The position numbers were made by a program, and so were the translations under genes. A stretch of 64,000 nucleotides of DNA from Lamellibrachia columna (taxonomy: Eukaryota > Annelida > Polychaeta > Sabellida > Siboglinidae). This document shows, one piece after another, positions 1-61,064 of this stretch; within the stretch, counting starts at the first letter, position 1; each line of letters begins with the position of its first letter. The DNA is taken from positions 29,801,023 through 29,865,022 of the forward strand of contig OY759263.1 of NCBI GenBank assembly GCA_963662155.1, written 5' to 3'. Below the pieces are notes generated by a model that did no database searches, was not told the origin of the DNA, and was given only the letters and a program-made list of their open reading frames with translations.

Positions 1-31231
<31,231 letters not shown>

Positions 31232-32455
31232 CGATCCTACTCCTCGATGCAATTGCATTACGTCAGCCTTATGGATTTTGACAATAGTTATGCAGATTTG
31301 TTTTCCTATTTTGGTACACTGGGAGTGCGCGTATGGTGAGTAATTATACTGCCGTACAATATACGTATATTATGTAATTAAGCGCGCACGCCCTTTCAGT
31401 TATAAGGTATATTCATGCGCATACATGTAAGCACATACAAACTACATATTGGCTGAATGTTGCAAATTATACACGCGTGTTGAAATCCGTGTATATAGGG
31501 AAAGTATTACTTTTTCTTTATCAAATAGTTGACGACATTGTCACATTGTAATGAATAACTGTATACGTCTTACACTTTAAGATGAGCATATTGCCGAAAA
31601 CTAAGTGTATGTATGTTTGCTTGCATGCGTCAGTGCTGATATATTGACAAAGTGCCAGCACATATTTGAGAACATGTAAGTGTAATAGAGTTAGCGCAAT
31701 GTCAAAAGTTTAATTGTAGTGGTGTTTCTTTAAAATCATCTGGCCGCATGACCCTAAACGATCAGATTCCAAAAAGGAGAGATTGACAGAAGAGTTTTAT
31801 ACATAGGATTTGTTGTGGTGATGTTAGATCACATTTATATAAGAAGAAACAAAGTAAATCAATGAATTTATTCGAACAACAGAAATACCCTTTGCTTTTT
31901 ATAATGATTAATGACCGATTTGTTTTTTATAACGAATAATGACCAATGGGTATCATATTTGAAGGGACACATGAAAACCATCGTTGACACGAAGCGTTCA
32001 GTCGCGTTGAACGCATTCGTCAACCCGATATCAGGAAAGAATGCCAAATATCAAAACTGACATTTAACAGAATTATTACAGAGTATTACAGTTAATGGAT
32101 GATGTTCACGAATCAGGTTCAAATGATGTTCAAATCTGAAGTGTGCTAACAGTTTACTAATTCTGTTCTTGTTCATATTAAGAATGCTATGTATGTTTCT
32201 GAGGAAGCAGAATAATTGTAAATATCTTCATTGATATTGTTATTAAATTTCACTTTCTTTGTTCCTCCTGTAGTTACTCAATTTATATTGCGTTACAACT
32301 TGTGCGGTACACGATTATACAAAAGCCCAGAAATATTACGGAAACAACTGAATTAATGTTAGAGCCTTGAATAATAGGCCGGAAACCTGTGCCGTAGCTA
32401 TATAATATGTTGTCCAATAATGCACAAGAAATAAGTCAGTTCGACTGTTGGTGCA
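31232..32455. other. Intergenic / 3' UTR of the polycystin-like gene
   Basis: AT-rich, no gene recognised. No AATAAA near the stop that I can support. Ends at a (TA)n tract (32459-32507). Confidence 0.5.
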
Positions 32456-32456
32456 G

Positions 32457-32458
<2 letters not shown>

Positions 32459-32507
<49 letters not shown>
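32459..32507. repeat. (TA)n microsatellite
   Basis: About 48 bp of pure TA. Confidence 0.9.
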
Positions 32508-32508
<1 letters not shown>

Positions 32509-32702
32509 CGTTCTATAAATAACAGTGCTCGTGTTTCAAGATATGCGCAGAGACACCAAGCGGAAAATATTTGACGGCGGATTAATTTTAGCACGACACC
32601 GTCTCTCCGTTAATGCGCGTTTGTTTAGTCAAGCAGCAAGTCAGTTTCAACAACAGCCAATCAGAGACGATCGCACATCGCCTGCGACACAATAAACACT
32701 CG

Positions 32703-33728
32703 AATCGGGAGTAGTATAGGTGTAATTTTGAATCCTCAAATAATGAGTCGTTTTTGATTGGTCAATGGGTAACCACGTGACCCCAGGTGACTGTTCTGAT
32801 TGGTTGAGAGCATGCACGTGATCTGGTGGGTAACTTATAATCGCTCACAATGAGTCATTTTTGATTGGTTACTGGGAACGAGGTTTGCGCTGTACGGTCG
32901 CTAGAGGTTTCCTATTTAGGGTTCCCCCGAGGTTTACGTTGATACAGTCGCCAGAGGGCGCTCATGGGGTTTCCCCTTTAGGATTTCCCTGGGGTTTGCG
33001 ATGATACAATCGCCAGGGGCGCTCACGGGGTTTCATGTGACTACGTGCACGATAGACTTCCGTTTCCTGTTTCTTGCGCATGCACAGTGTGTGCTTCTAC
33101 CCTAACCCCAAATCCGGTGACTACTAACCCCAAATCCGGTGACTACTAACCCCAAATCCGGTGACTACGTGCACTTCCGTTTCCGGTTTCTTGCTCATTC
33201 ACAGCATGCACACAGCCTTCTGGGTAACATGAGCACCCCCAGTGACTGTATCAACGAATCCTGACGACTGCAGCTAACCCTAAGCCACCTACTCCGGACC
33301 TCACAACCGTACAACATCGACGATTTGTATATAACCATAGCGAAGTCGTTGCAGTCGATAATGGTTTCAGTAAGTTCTACACATGTTTGCTTATTTATAT
33401 AAAAGGTGAACACATTTTTTGCAGTTCCCGTGTACTAGAATTACGCCAATTTACGGGTGACTAGTTGTTCTAATGCGTGTTTAGGAGGACGTTACGGTTA
33501 CATAAGTTTTATTTGTTTTCTGAATCCATCTGTATGAAAATTAGCATCGTGGCCTTGTCATGCAGCTGACGTAAGCCGCACACAGAACAATACCAAATAA
33601 GGACAAGTAGCTGACGTAAGCCGTACACAGAATCAGAACAGGCGCCTGGGGTCACGTGGTCACCCATTGACCAATCAAAAACGACTAATTATTTGAGGAT
33701 TCAAAATTGCACATATACTACTATCGGG
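32703..33728. promoter_or_regulatory. Inverted repeat with CCAAT boxes upstream of the H3 copy
   Basis: About 100 bp at 32703-32802 is nearly the reverse complement of 33631-33728 (shared core AATTTTGAATCCTCAAATAA, TTTTTGATTGGTCAATGGGT). Each arm carries GACCAATCA, the CCAAT box common in histone promoters, and a CACGTG E-box. The right arm lies about 30-130 bp upstream of the H3 ATG. A copy in opposite orientation suggests a former divergent histone gene pair; no second histone gene is visible on the left. Confidence 0.6.
32877..33190 (+). repeat. Short tandem repeats between the inverted arms
   Basis: About three imperfect ~60-bp units sharing GGTTTRCG, a TACARTCGCCAG core and GGCGCTCA. 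Then three copies of AACCCCAAATCCGGTGACTA (about 33102-33167) and a repeat of the 'acttccgtttcc(t/g)gtttcttg' segment. Confidence 0.7.
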
Positions 33729-33759
33729 CTTATTTGCAGTTTCAACTCGAATAGAAACC

Positions 33760-33972
33760 ATGGCTCGTACAAAGTAAGGCCCGAGGAAGCTTAGCTGGCG
33801 ACGAAGGCGCCATTCAAAAGCGCACCAACTACAGGTGGAGTAAAGTAGCCACACCGCCAACAGGCGGTGTCGTCGCTCTTCGTCAGATCCGTCGTGACAA
33901 GAAGAGCACCGAGCTGCTCATTCACAATCTGCCCTTCCAGCGCCTGGTGCGGGAAACCGCGCAGGACTTTAA
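33760..33972 (+). pseudogene. Histone H3 pseudogene, 5' part
   Basis: ATG at 33760 gives MARTK then a stop where H3 has Q. A small deletion removes most of residues 5-17. Later pieces in two frames read APTTGGVK, a stop, PHR, then [30 protein letters not shown]. The reading ends abruptly at AQDF, where LINE copy 2 begins. Two stops, frame changes and loss of the last third make it non-functional. Confidence 0.9.
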
Positions 33973-35576
33973 CAAGAGTTAACAAGATTGCCATCCAAGG
34001 AAAAGGGCCAGATGGCAAGTGGACAAGGAAGCCAATGGCTTATCGAGAGTCAAATGTTTTTAATCTATGTGTAATCCCCTTTATTGAGATATGTGTCAAC
34101 CTTGTTTTTAAACATATTCATGCTGCTAATAGTTACACAATCTGTAGATAATTTGTTCCATTCGTTGATTGTCCTCTGTAAGAACGAGAACCACATTCAG
34201 GTATCTCAGTTCTGGAATAATTTTAGTTGCTCTCCACTGTATTCTTTCAAGCGTATCTATATCCTTCTAACGATATGGTCTCCAAGCTTGTACACAGTAC
34301 TCTAAATGAGGCCTAGCTATTGCTTTATACAGATGTATAATTAGTTTGTTTTCATTGTATGCTATATTTCTCCTAATCAACCCAAGAATTTGATTATCAT
34401 TTGAAGCTGCAATACCACGCTGCTCTGAAACTTTCATATCAACACTTATTGTAACTCCCAAGTCATTTTCTTTTACAGTAGTACCTAGAACAGTATCTCC
34501 CATTTTATAGTTCCAAATTACCGTGTCATGTATGTGGGCATCTACATTTCCCAAAATTTAATAACATCTGCCATTTCTCAGACTATTTAAGTAATTTGTC
34601 TAGATCGTTTATTGTTTATCACCTTCTAAACACTTTTGTGTCATCTGCAAATTTCAGTGCGTTGCCTACCCAGTACGTTGCTCGTCTATCCACTCAGTGA
34701 TTTCTTCCAAAAAACAACATATTTGTTAAACATCACCTCGCTATTAGGAATCCATGTTGAGATGGATTCAATAATCTATGCCTAACAAGGAAGTCCACTA
34801 TATGGTCTTTAACTAACCTTTCTAATAATTTACAAATCACTGATGTTAAACTCACTGGTCTGTTATTCCCATACTTATTTTTCGATTCCTTTTTAAATAA
34901 TGGTATGATGTTTGCTTTTTTCCATTCAAAAGGAACCACTCCCTCTTTTAATGACAAGTTGAACATTCTTGCTAGTGGTATACTAATTTGTTCTACTATT
35001 TCCATTAGTAGTTTTCGAGGAATTCCATCCACTCCAGATGATTTATTGTACTTCATAGCCTTTATTTGCTTAGCTACCATTTCTGGAGTTACAATTAACT
35101 GCCCTAAATAGTCCGATTTATCCTCCTGAAATTTAGCATCTGGAACTATTACTGGACTAATATCCTCTCTGGTAATAATACTGAACTGAAATATCCATTT
35201 AGGTCTTCTGCCATCAAAAAAACATTGTGATATTATATGTCCAGCACTGTCTTCTAGTGGTCCAACCTTCTCTCTTATGTTTTGCTTACTCAAGACATAT
35301 GCATAAAACCTTTTGCAGTAATTTGTTATGTTACATGCTATTTTTTTCCATGGCTTCACTTGGATTGCCTATTTGTAATTTGTATAGTCTTCATCCTTTC
35401 TGGTACGCATATAAACCCTCCACATAGTTTGCTTGTATGCTATTTTTCTAATAGCTTCTTTTGACAAGTGTTTCTTTCTAGATAGTTTCCCTTGTTTTTT
35501 CAAGGAAACAAATTGATCAATGATACGCTCAATTTCATATTGTAGAATGTTTCAACATTCAATTGCGGTCTTATTC
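33973..35576 (-). mobile_element. CR1-like LINE copy 2, RT palm deleted
   Basis: Minus strand. RT fingers at 35359-34733 (IKAMKYNKSSGVDGIPRKLL, PFEWKKANIIPLFKK, RPVSLTSVICKLLERL). A gap of motifs A and B follows, then KFADDTK at about 34640, and the C-terminal part at 34554-34267. The 3' end lies at about 33973 with the same GGATGGCAATCTTGTTAA tail as copy 1. The 5' end abuts a SINE at about 35577. Confidence 0.88.
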
Positions 35577-35775
35577 CTCAGCATGTTACTGTTGGTCGAG
35601 AGGACCGGGGGTTCGAATTCACCCGCTGGCGTTTCGATACTTGGGCAATTTCGTTCACATCACCTTACCCGGGTCTCTCGGAAGAGACACTAAAAGCCGT
35701 CGGTCCCTTCTACCTGCTGTCTATGCCATGGGAAGTAAAAGATCCCACACGGGGAAATGGAAAAAACTCGCGGAT
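35577..35775 (+). mobile_element. tRNA-like SINE copy 1
   Basis: B-box-like GGGTTCGAATTC at 35609-35620 followed by a family body: TTGGGCAATTTCGTTCAC, GAGACACTAAAAGCCGT, CGGTCCCTTCTACCTGCTGT, AAAAGATCCCACAC. The same body occurs at 38085-38336 (minus) and 58920-59045 (plus). Confidence 0.75.
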
Positions 35776-37480
35776 TCGGTGCGCCTCACAAAGCTGATAA
35801 CCTTGATCTCTAAACTCACGACTACCTACCAGTTTAGCTGTGATCAGCTGTTTAGGGCGCCGTATCTCACCAAGCAGTTGAACCAACTGTACAAATGGAC
35901 CGTGTACCTGCTACAAGGTGACTGGATTCGCGGAAATGCTTCTTGAACTCCACAAAACCGCTGAACTCATCGCCCAGGAGTAGGCATTTGAATATACGAC
36001 TGTAAGATGCACCATCAGTCGTCAAAATTGGACTAAGCCCAGATGAGTCTGCTGTCACTGTAGTGACGCTACATTGACGAGACGCCGTCAATGAAGTATG
36101 TTTTGTGGGGAATCACACTGTCTTACCTCCTGGGCTGATGACTACTGGACAATCCGTGTACGATATTTGTGAATTAGCTCAGGTACGATTTACTCTCGGC
36201 TTGCAGTCATAATGACAGTTTTAGATACTCGCTCATAAATTCACCACATAATGTTTTACAAATGTACTTGAAGTCAAGTGAAGTTTCTGAAGGAAAGGCA
36301 TTGCTTTGTATACGCATGTAAAATGGCTGACCGGTGAATGAGATAAAGAAGAAGAAGAAGACAAACGAGATTGACACTAAACACCGCTCAGAGTTGGCCA
36401 AGGATACCTTTCCGGAAAGCATAAGTCTGTATAAATAAATATTTCGTTTCTTTTGTATTCCTTTGTTGCGTTTGCTTTGGTGGATTATTTGTGAAGAAGT
36501 GGAGGGATCGGTCGTGCATGTCGAGGCAGCCGGGCTGTAATAATTATATAAAATAACTCATCTGATATGTCTTTGGACTTTGCTGGTCCATGATTCGGTA
36601 AATACTAATTATGTGACAGTCAGTATCTTCTACCATAATGATTTATTCGTTTTTCCTATTTACTATGCTCCTTGCATTTTCTTGCATCTTCAAGACTACG
36701 AAAAAAAAGGAAAAACCCACAAGAAATAGAGCGTAAAATGGAGACCATGTAAGTTCTCCGAGTTTAACAAAGTGGCAATGGTGAAATAGTGAGTGGCGCC
36801 ACTGGTAGGGAGTTTGGTCGCGAACGTCACGACGGTATTTTCGTACATTCTCTTCAGCCTGCTCGTACCGAGCTTCCACTCCTCGACAGTGGCGCCGACA
36901 TTCTAAAGCCGGTGAGGTATTATACGTAATAAACCCTTAAATATTAATTCCACTTTATTTTATTGTATGAATTGCGAGCGAGAAACGGTGGCGCCACATT
37001 CCGGAGCTTACATAATCGAGGTCATGTGCTGGTCTCGTGACTTTTTGTACTGTGGTTTGTTTACTTGACTGTGCTTGTTGAACGACGTTTTTGTAGTTTC
37101 TTGGTGCTGCTGACTAGCTGGTTGGAGGCATCATGTAGGGTGCTAATGGCAATGCGTGTCAGCTCCGGAATTGTTGTTGCTGTTTAACATCTTCTGGCTT
37201 GAAGTTCCATTTTTATTATTATATTTAAATTCCTGTATTATCGCCCAGTATGACATTGCCTGCTAATTGACAACCAGAATTCAACTGTTCCATGACAAGC
37301 CATCTGCAAAGTGTAGGCACCAGCTGAATTAATACCCACTACATTCATTATTACATTTCGAGCAAAATTTAGGCAAGCAAGTACATATCAGAGCAAAAAG
37401 ACAACTATTTTTAATGTTTCACCTTCCAAACAGAATTGTAAAATAAATCCACCAGAGAAACTCTAGTGAATTTTCATGAA
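35776..37480. other. Intergenic region upstream of WDSUB1
   Basis: No gene recognised. The 5' UTR and promoter of WDSUB1 probably lie in 36900-37480, where GC rises (for example near 36980-37020), but I see no TATA box or initiator that I would defend. Confidence 0.4.
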
Positions 37481-54526
<17,046 letters not shown>

Positions 54527-54539
54527 CACGATGATACTG

Positions 54540-54590
54540 ACAGTGCGTGCGTGCGTGCGCGCGTGCGTGCGTGCGTGCGTGCGTGTGTGG
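54540..54590. repeat. (GTGC)n microsatellite in the probable WDSUB1 3' UTR
   Basis: GTGCGTGCGTGC repeats from about 54542 to 54588. Confidence 0.85.
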
Positions 54591-55235
54591 CTGTGTCCAT
54601 TACCGATACGTACGATGACTCCTGCAGCAATGCCCGTCAGTGACAAAATGACATATATCGTGATGTCTATCACTGACATTATTAACAATTATGTGACGTG
54701 GTGGTATACAATGTGCTGCAAAGCAGAAGTATTGCTAGTGTAGCACGAGCTAAAGTAGCCATGTAAACTAGTTAAATTGTTTGTTGAAGTTATTATTTCG
54801 TTTGTCTAGAATGCATTTGGAACATCTATGACCAAGCGCTCCTTAGTGTTGCTTTCCCTAAAAGTTAATGTAACCCATTCAGAAGTTCGTGATTATTGCT
54901 GGACGATTGCCCGACAGCAAATGTTTAGTATTGTTGTTGTATACAATCATTTGCTAAAAAGTGGGCTCTTCGTCATCGCTTATATATAGTTGGAAGCTGC
55001 AACGTATCCAGAAGGATTTAATTTTTTTGAAAGGGAATGTTTAAACTGAACACTACACTAGTAGGCAACATTTATACAGTTAATTACCAATACATCGGAT
55101 TTGGTTAATTTATTACTGTTTGAACAATGGATAACCCGCATACTACAGGTTAATTGGTGTGTCTTGCCTGTTGTGTGTACGTTGGAGTGTTCGTCACACG
55201 TGCCTACTACCATCGAAACCCACAACTAAGTTGGC

Positions 55236-55241
55236 AATAAA
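55236..55241 (+). terminator. WDSUB1: Candidate poly(A) signal AATAAA
   Basis: AATAAA 0.7 kb after the WDSUB1 stop, followed by GTGTTATCC. First convincing hexamer downstream; no transcript evidence. Confidence 0.35.
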
Positions 55242-57890
55242 TGTGTTATCCTACTCAACTTTTTACCAGAGATCACCCGCTGTCTTATGGTATTGGGGTT
55301 GGTAGATTGGGGGCTTTCCAATGTCTTAGTCAATCATTTGAATATAGCTAATTATAGCTCACCAAGTGTTCAACAAACGAAAAGGGTCTTCGTTAAATTA
55401 TGGGCACGAGAAAACAGTAGAATGAAAAATAATGTTAAAATATGATATGTCGCCCAATTTAAAGGTGTACGCCCACAAATGTGTCTGTCATCTGACGCCA
55501 ATGCCTTTCAGCTCAACCCCAGGTGGTAGTATGCCATGAGAGACGGCCATGAATGCATTGCTATTGTTGGTGTTATTTGTACACGTGCGTCCTCCACAGC
55601 CGTACTGACGTGGTTGTCTTAGCACGCCGAGGAAGGTTCGTTGACTACCAGTGTCCCACTTTTACTCAGATACATATATTCTAATTAACAAAATAGCAGA
55701 AATGCGACAGCCTGTGTGAAGAGAAATGTCTACAAATTCGAAATCTGCGATTATATGCATCGAGTCAGGTGTTTTCACAGTGGACCTCAGCAACGGCTTG
55801 CGATGAGATTGACCAACAGGACATCGTCCGCGCGCCAACTCTAATCACTCGTCAGTCGCAAAACCTCAAATGTGTTCCTTTTCATCAAACACAGGTGTTT
55901 ATATTTGTAGCGATTCACTAGGACTGACCCCGACTAATCATCGCAGAATTGCCGTAAGAATTCGCCAACTGTTAGATTGTCGCACAGTCGTATTTTTTAT
56001 ATTCTTTATGGACACCGGGCAGACCACCCATGCAACTGACGGCATCGTAATGGGCTACAATTCGGCGATGCGACTCATTTATTTCTCACCCTTAAATGAC
56101 CTAACTCGACGTTGGCTACTGACCACATTACAAAACTCGGAGTTGCTGTTCAACCCTTATCTTCTTCGTGCAGTCATCGGTCTTCTTTCATCCATTTAAT
56201 CAAATGCTGTGGACAGCAGGGCGCGTCATTTGAAAACCTTCTGGCAGAGGTGCCGAGCCATGGCACCGCTGACACAGTCATAACAAATCCATTCCGGAGT
56301 TTGTGAACGATGCTATGTGTCTATCAGCCAACATTCCATTACAATGGAGCAGTCATTCCTCTGTACATTCATGTCCTAATGGATGGACTTGCCAGATACT
56401 TTCTCTTGGACCAAATAAAAAGCAACAGCAAAGACGAACGATTACGTGGCACGACGCTCGTTCGTGACTACGTCGAAATGAAAGTAGCAGTAAACCTGTG
56501 TTTACACGACCCGAGGCGTCTCCGTGACTACCTGATTTTACGTACCTTGATAAAACTGGTACTATCCACGTGACTTGATTGCTTCATTATGTAAGAATGA
56601 CTTGTTTTGGAAAGTGGAAATTATATTATATTATACCAGTTACTTTTAATGTCCTCATTCCTCGGAAGAGGTCGTCTAGAAGTAATAAAATGTGTAATTA
56701 TATAATCTATCTTCTTTATTGCTATGATAATAAGTTTGTAATAACACATTTTGATAGCACACCGATAAACGGTGCGGGACTTCCATCACGTGACGTGCTT
56801 TTGCTTGACAGCCAGTTGTACGTACGACGTTAAAGTGGATGGATGTGTTTCTTGTCGCTCCTTTCGGTAACCTTCCGCGACTACTTCGAAATGTGTCGGC
56901 CTGCTACAAAGTGACATACAGGAAGAATTGTCCGCAAACTTTTTCGACGGAAAGAGATGAGAACTCAGATCCGTTAAAGTTGGTGAAGGCTTATATGGGA
57001 CTGTGACATTATTAGTAATAATTGGGTGTTAAAAAAATAAGTTGCTGGGAGATTGGGATCGCTTTAATTTATTTGAGGTAACGATGGTCGGGATGAATGT
57101 AGGTTTATAGGTCCTAAACTCCTTTCGCTGTTAGTCATTAATTTTGTTGATTACGCCACCTCCCATTTCACCTAATGGGAGGTGGTGGCTTGTAGATTCC
57201 TTCCATGGTTTATCCGTCGTCTTCAACTGTCAGTCATTTGCAAAGTTCGGTTCGGCACCTTGTCGTTATATGCCTGTTTTACCCACACACTCTACCAACC
57301 CACTTTTAATATAAATACTATTATTGTGGATGTGTCGCTACTACTACTATTCAACAACCACTCGCATGCTCGTGCATTACACTGAGGCACACGTCATTCC
57401 ATCGGCGGAGACCAGCAGCGAATACCACGACATTGTTCTCCAGGTTAAGGGTTCAGCCTACAGTTAATCTTCCAATGTGTGGCCATGTTGACGTTTTGCA
57501 TGATAATAAGAGAACGCGACCATCAAACATTATGAAACTTCTTACCTGCCGCTGTCATCATCCCATTGACCAACTGATCGAGTTTAGTCAACATTAGACA
57601 TTTCCAGCACTTGTGAAATGCCAGCATGTGCCATACCCGTCAATGTTTACCAATACGTGCATGCATTAATGTGCACAGATGAGTAGCGGCCAAATTACTG
57701 TCAACTGTAATTCCGCCAATTAAAATCATCTAAATAATCCACCATTTCACGCTCAACAACTTCTACCAGCAAACCTGGCAGTATGCCTGCTCAAACATAC
57801 TTATGTCAGATTATACAAATGTTTAAAATTTCATATATCTAAACTTACTGTGTCCTACATTCGTGTGACTGAGGAATCACCTCTTAAAGT
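55242..57890. other. No recognisable gene
   Basis: Open frames at 55870-56199 and 56310-56573 show no domain, signal or splice support that I recognise; CpG is a little higher at 55780-56560. Could be an unrecognised or dead gene. Confidence 0.35.
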
Positions 57891-57894
57891 TAAC

Positions 57895-57968
57895 AGATAG
57901 GCTCTCCGGACTTGAACTACCCACCTGATTAGCGTAGGACTTCGGTCGCCCTACCACGGACACAGTGA
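57895..57968 (-). other. tRNA-like remnant
   Basis: Minus strand reads GTGTCCGTGGTAGGGCGACC, then GAAGTCCTACGCTAATCAGG and GTTCAAGTCCGGAGAG. A tRNA-like layout with a B box, but stems do not pair cleanly. Probably a SINE head or tRNA pseudogene. Confidence 0.4.
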
Positions 57969-58617
57969 ACTATTTGCACATACTACAGCAATTGCATTAT
58001 TTGAATGAACAATTTCTAATAAAGTGAATTTCGTTATACATGTTTATCTATATTTCTTGTTGGTGATACCGGTAGACAAACTGTGCATGGATAAACTATT
58101 CTTGTGCCTGAGCTATCCTAAAGTTTCTAAACACTTCGCCTACGCTTATTCCAGTACAGGCAAATGTTTAATACACACACATATACAATTGTCCCAGGGT
58201 TTTCTGCTTATTTGCTTGTTAAAACATAGTAATTTAATATACGCACAACAATAATGCCGTGTTTCGTATTTACAGTCTTAATTTCCTGGATCTATATATC
58301 TTGCTTTTGTTTTGTTTTTCGGTTATGCTTGTTAACATTTGTCCCAAATATTCATGTATAACGACGACAATGCATGATTATGTAACCTGTGATGAATGCA
58401 TTACAAATTCGAGAAATATATATTTTTCAGTTGTATAAAACAGGCCGAATTTACCATGCTTGCATTCTGCTCAAACAAACGTGGTCAAGAAATAGACGAA
58501 TAACGAAATACCCCATTAATTATATTAATGACCTTTGTATTTTATACCGATTAAATTGTCTAAGAAATATGAGGCGCACCGTTTGGAGGGGGCACATCGG
58601 AGGTGCCCCTAAACTAG

Positions 58618-58800
<183 letters not shown>

Positions 58801-58904
58801 CTTTTTGTTTTAATAAAATGTGCCATACCATTGATATTCCATATTGTAGTTATGTAGATATATGAAGTTTCCCAGGCGCGGTCGACTGTGACAATTAGCC
58901 CCGT

Positions 58905-59050
58905 AAGCGGGGCAAATGGTTACAAGCTTGGGTAATTTCGTTCACCCCACTTTGCCTGTGTCTTTCTGTAGAGATAGTAAAAGCCGTTGGTCCCTTCTAT
59001 TTACTTCCTCTGGCATAGAGGCCATGCAGGGAAATGGATAAAACCTGTGA
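58905..59050 (+). mobile_element. tRNA-like SINE copy 3 (body)
   Basis: TTGGGTAATTTCGTTCACC, AGAGATAGTAAAAGCCGTTG, GTCCCTTCTA, CAGGGAAATGG: same body as the copies at 35577 and 38085. The head is diverged. Confidence 0.75.
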
Positions 59051-59286
59051 TGGACTCACTAACTCTAGAGAAGGACACTCTTAAAAATCAGGAGGACCAC
59101 ATTGGAAATAAGTGTACTTTGGGGTGCTTTAATGTGATATCATCAGCACTAACGGATACCAAAAAAAAAAATTTTTTTAAATTAATTTTTAGTTACCAGA
59201 GGGAACTCATTCCCCCGATTCATACGTACCAAACAATTGTGAATGGAATATAATTTACTGAATGGTGGATGAGATAGTGAATGGCA

Positions 59287-59631
<345 letters not shown>

Positions 59632-59888
59632 CGCCTTCTACTTCATTGACTGATACACACACGTACGCAATCACACGCACACTTACCCCAAACACATTTT
59701 TGTAGTTGAACTCACGTGGACGATAACAAATCCTGAATTTCAATTTAACTTCTACTTGGCATAATCCCTTATCTCCACATGTGTTCTTATCTCGACATGT
59801 GTGCTATGTTTTCGTAAACCGCCTCTGTAACAACTTGCCCCTGTACACAACTAGCCCCTGTACACAACTAGCCCCAATCTCCAATACG

Positions 59889-60082
59889 TGCAGTGGCGTA
59901 TCTAGGATGTGGCAAAGGGGGAGACCAAGGGGGAGGCCAGGAGGAGACCAGGGGGAGGCCAAGGGGGAAGCCTAGTCACCCATAAGTTTACCACGCTATG
60001 CCGTGTTGTGGCGTAGCTGAAAAAAACTCAAAACGATTTAAGCCAAGGGGCCATGGCGCAACCCCCCTAAATGCGCCAGTGA
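59889..60082. mobile_element. Small hAT-type MITE
   Basis: Left CAGTGGCGTATCTAGGA; right end complements to CACTGGCGCATTTAGGGGG. The middle has GGGGGAGACCA-type repeats. About 190 bp, non-coding. Confidence 0.65.
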
Positions 60083-60179
60083 ATAATTAGCGTTACAGCA
60101 ACGAATAAACACGTATAATAAAAAAATCTTAATTCTTACTGTACATAGGCCTACAGCAATTAATTTATCTCACATCGCA

Positions 60180-60545
60180 ACGATTGCGTTGACTATTTAC
60201 CACCTGTCCGTCAGCCGTAAACACGTAAGATAGACGCGACGGCCTCGAAGTAAACACCCCATGCGGCGAGTCGAGTAGCGCCAGACATCAATCGTTCGCT
60301 TCGTTGCCCGCTTTCGCCTCCCATCAGCGCCACCTGTTTGATGACGTCACATGTCGCGCCGCCTGGTGGCCACCCCGCAGAGAAAGTTGTCTTTGGCGCA
60401 AAAACCTGACACCGTTATCGCCCGGAGCGTATGTCAGGCTTCGTTCCCTTGATTACGGGAGTGGTTTGGGTAGGAGGGAGCTAGGGAAGCGCTGCAAGGA
60501 GTTTACAGTTAACGTCATCGCAAATGATATTATAGTGTAGCGTCC
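60180..60545 (+). other. CpG-rich stretch with a CRE palindrome
   Basis: GC- and CpG-rich compared with flanks; TGACGTCA at 60342-60349. An open frame (60304-60540) has no known domain. Could be a promoter or first exon of a gene further right; no direct support. Confidence 0.3.
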
Positions 60546-60926
60546 ACCTTATCTAAAACACACTTTTATAAAATAATAGTAATTATTATTATTGTTTACA
60601 TAGCAAATGGCATTGGTTTGCGCCATCTAAGAATTACAATATTTAAATAGTAATACATTAATTTTAGATAAAGAAATATATTAAAACCATTAAAATATTA
60701 TTGACTATTTATAGATAAAATATAACATTAAAATACTAGTTAATATACAAATTATAAGTGAATATTAATAGCTAAAAGTGAATATTGAAATGGTTTAAAC
60801 TGAAAATGTAAATTTAAAAATAAGTCAGAGAGTCAAATTTAAAAATGAGTCTTAAGTTGCTTCTTAGGGCTATTATGGCAATCTGCAGCACGCATAGCAG
60901 GGGCAGATTGTTGAAGGGGCATTTAC

Positions 60927-60944
60927 AATATATAAATACATTTC

Positions 60945-61006
<62 letters not shown>

Positions 61007-61064
61007 GAGCGGTATATATATATATATTTGTGTATTTATATATAATGAAATGTATTTATATATG
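60927..61064. repeat. (TA)n tract inside a perfect 22-bp inverted repeat
   Basis: TATATAAATACATTTCATTA (from 60929) is mirrored at 61041-61062, around a (TA)n tract. Confidence 0.85.

Noticed and set aside
33760..33972. Functional histone H3 gene
   Set aside because: Stop after five codons, internal deletion, frame changes and loss of the last third.
36643..36879. Minus-strand frame upstream of WDSUB1 as a divergent gene
   Set aside because: No domain, no splice support, ordinary composition.
57895..57968. Functional tRNA gene on the minus strand
   Set aside because: B box and spacing are tRNA-like, but the stems do not pair well; more likely a SINE head or pseudogene.
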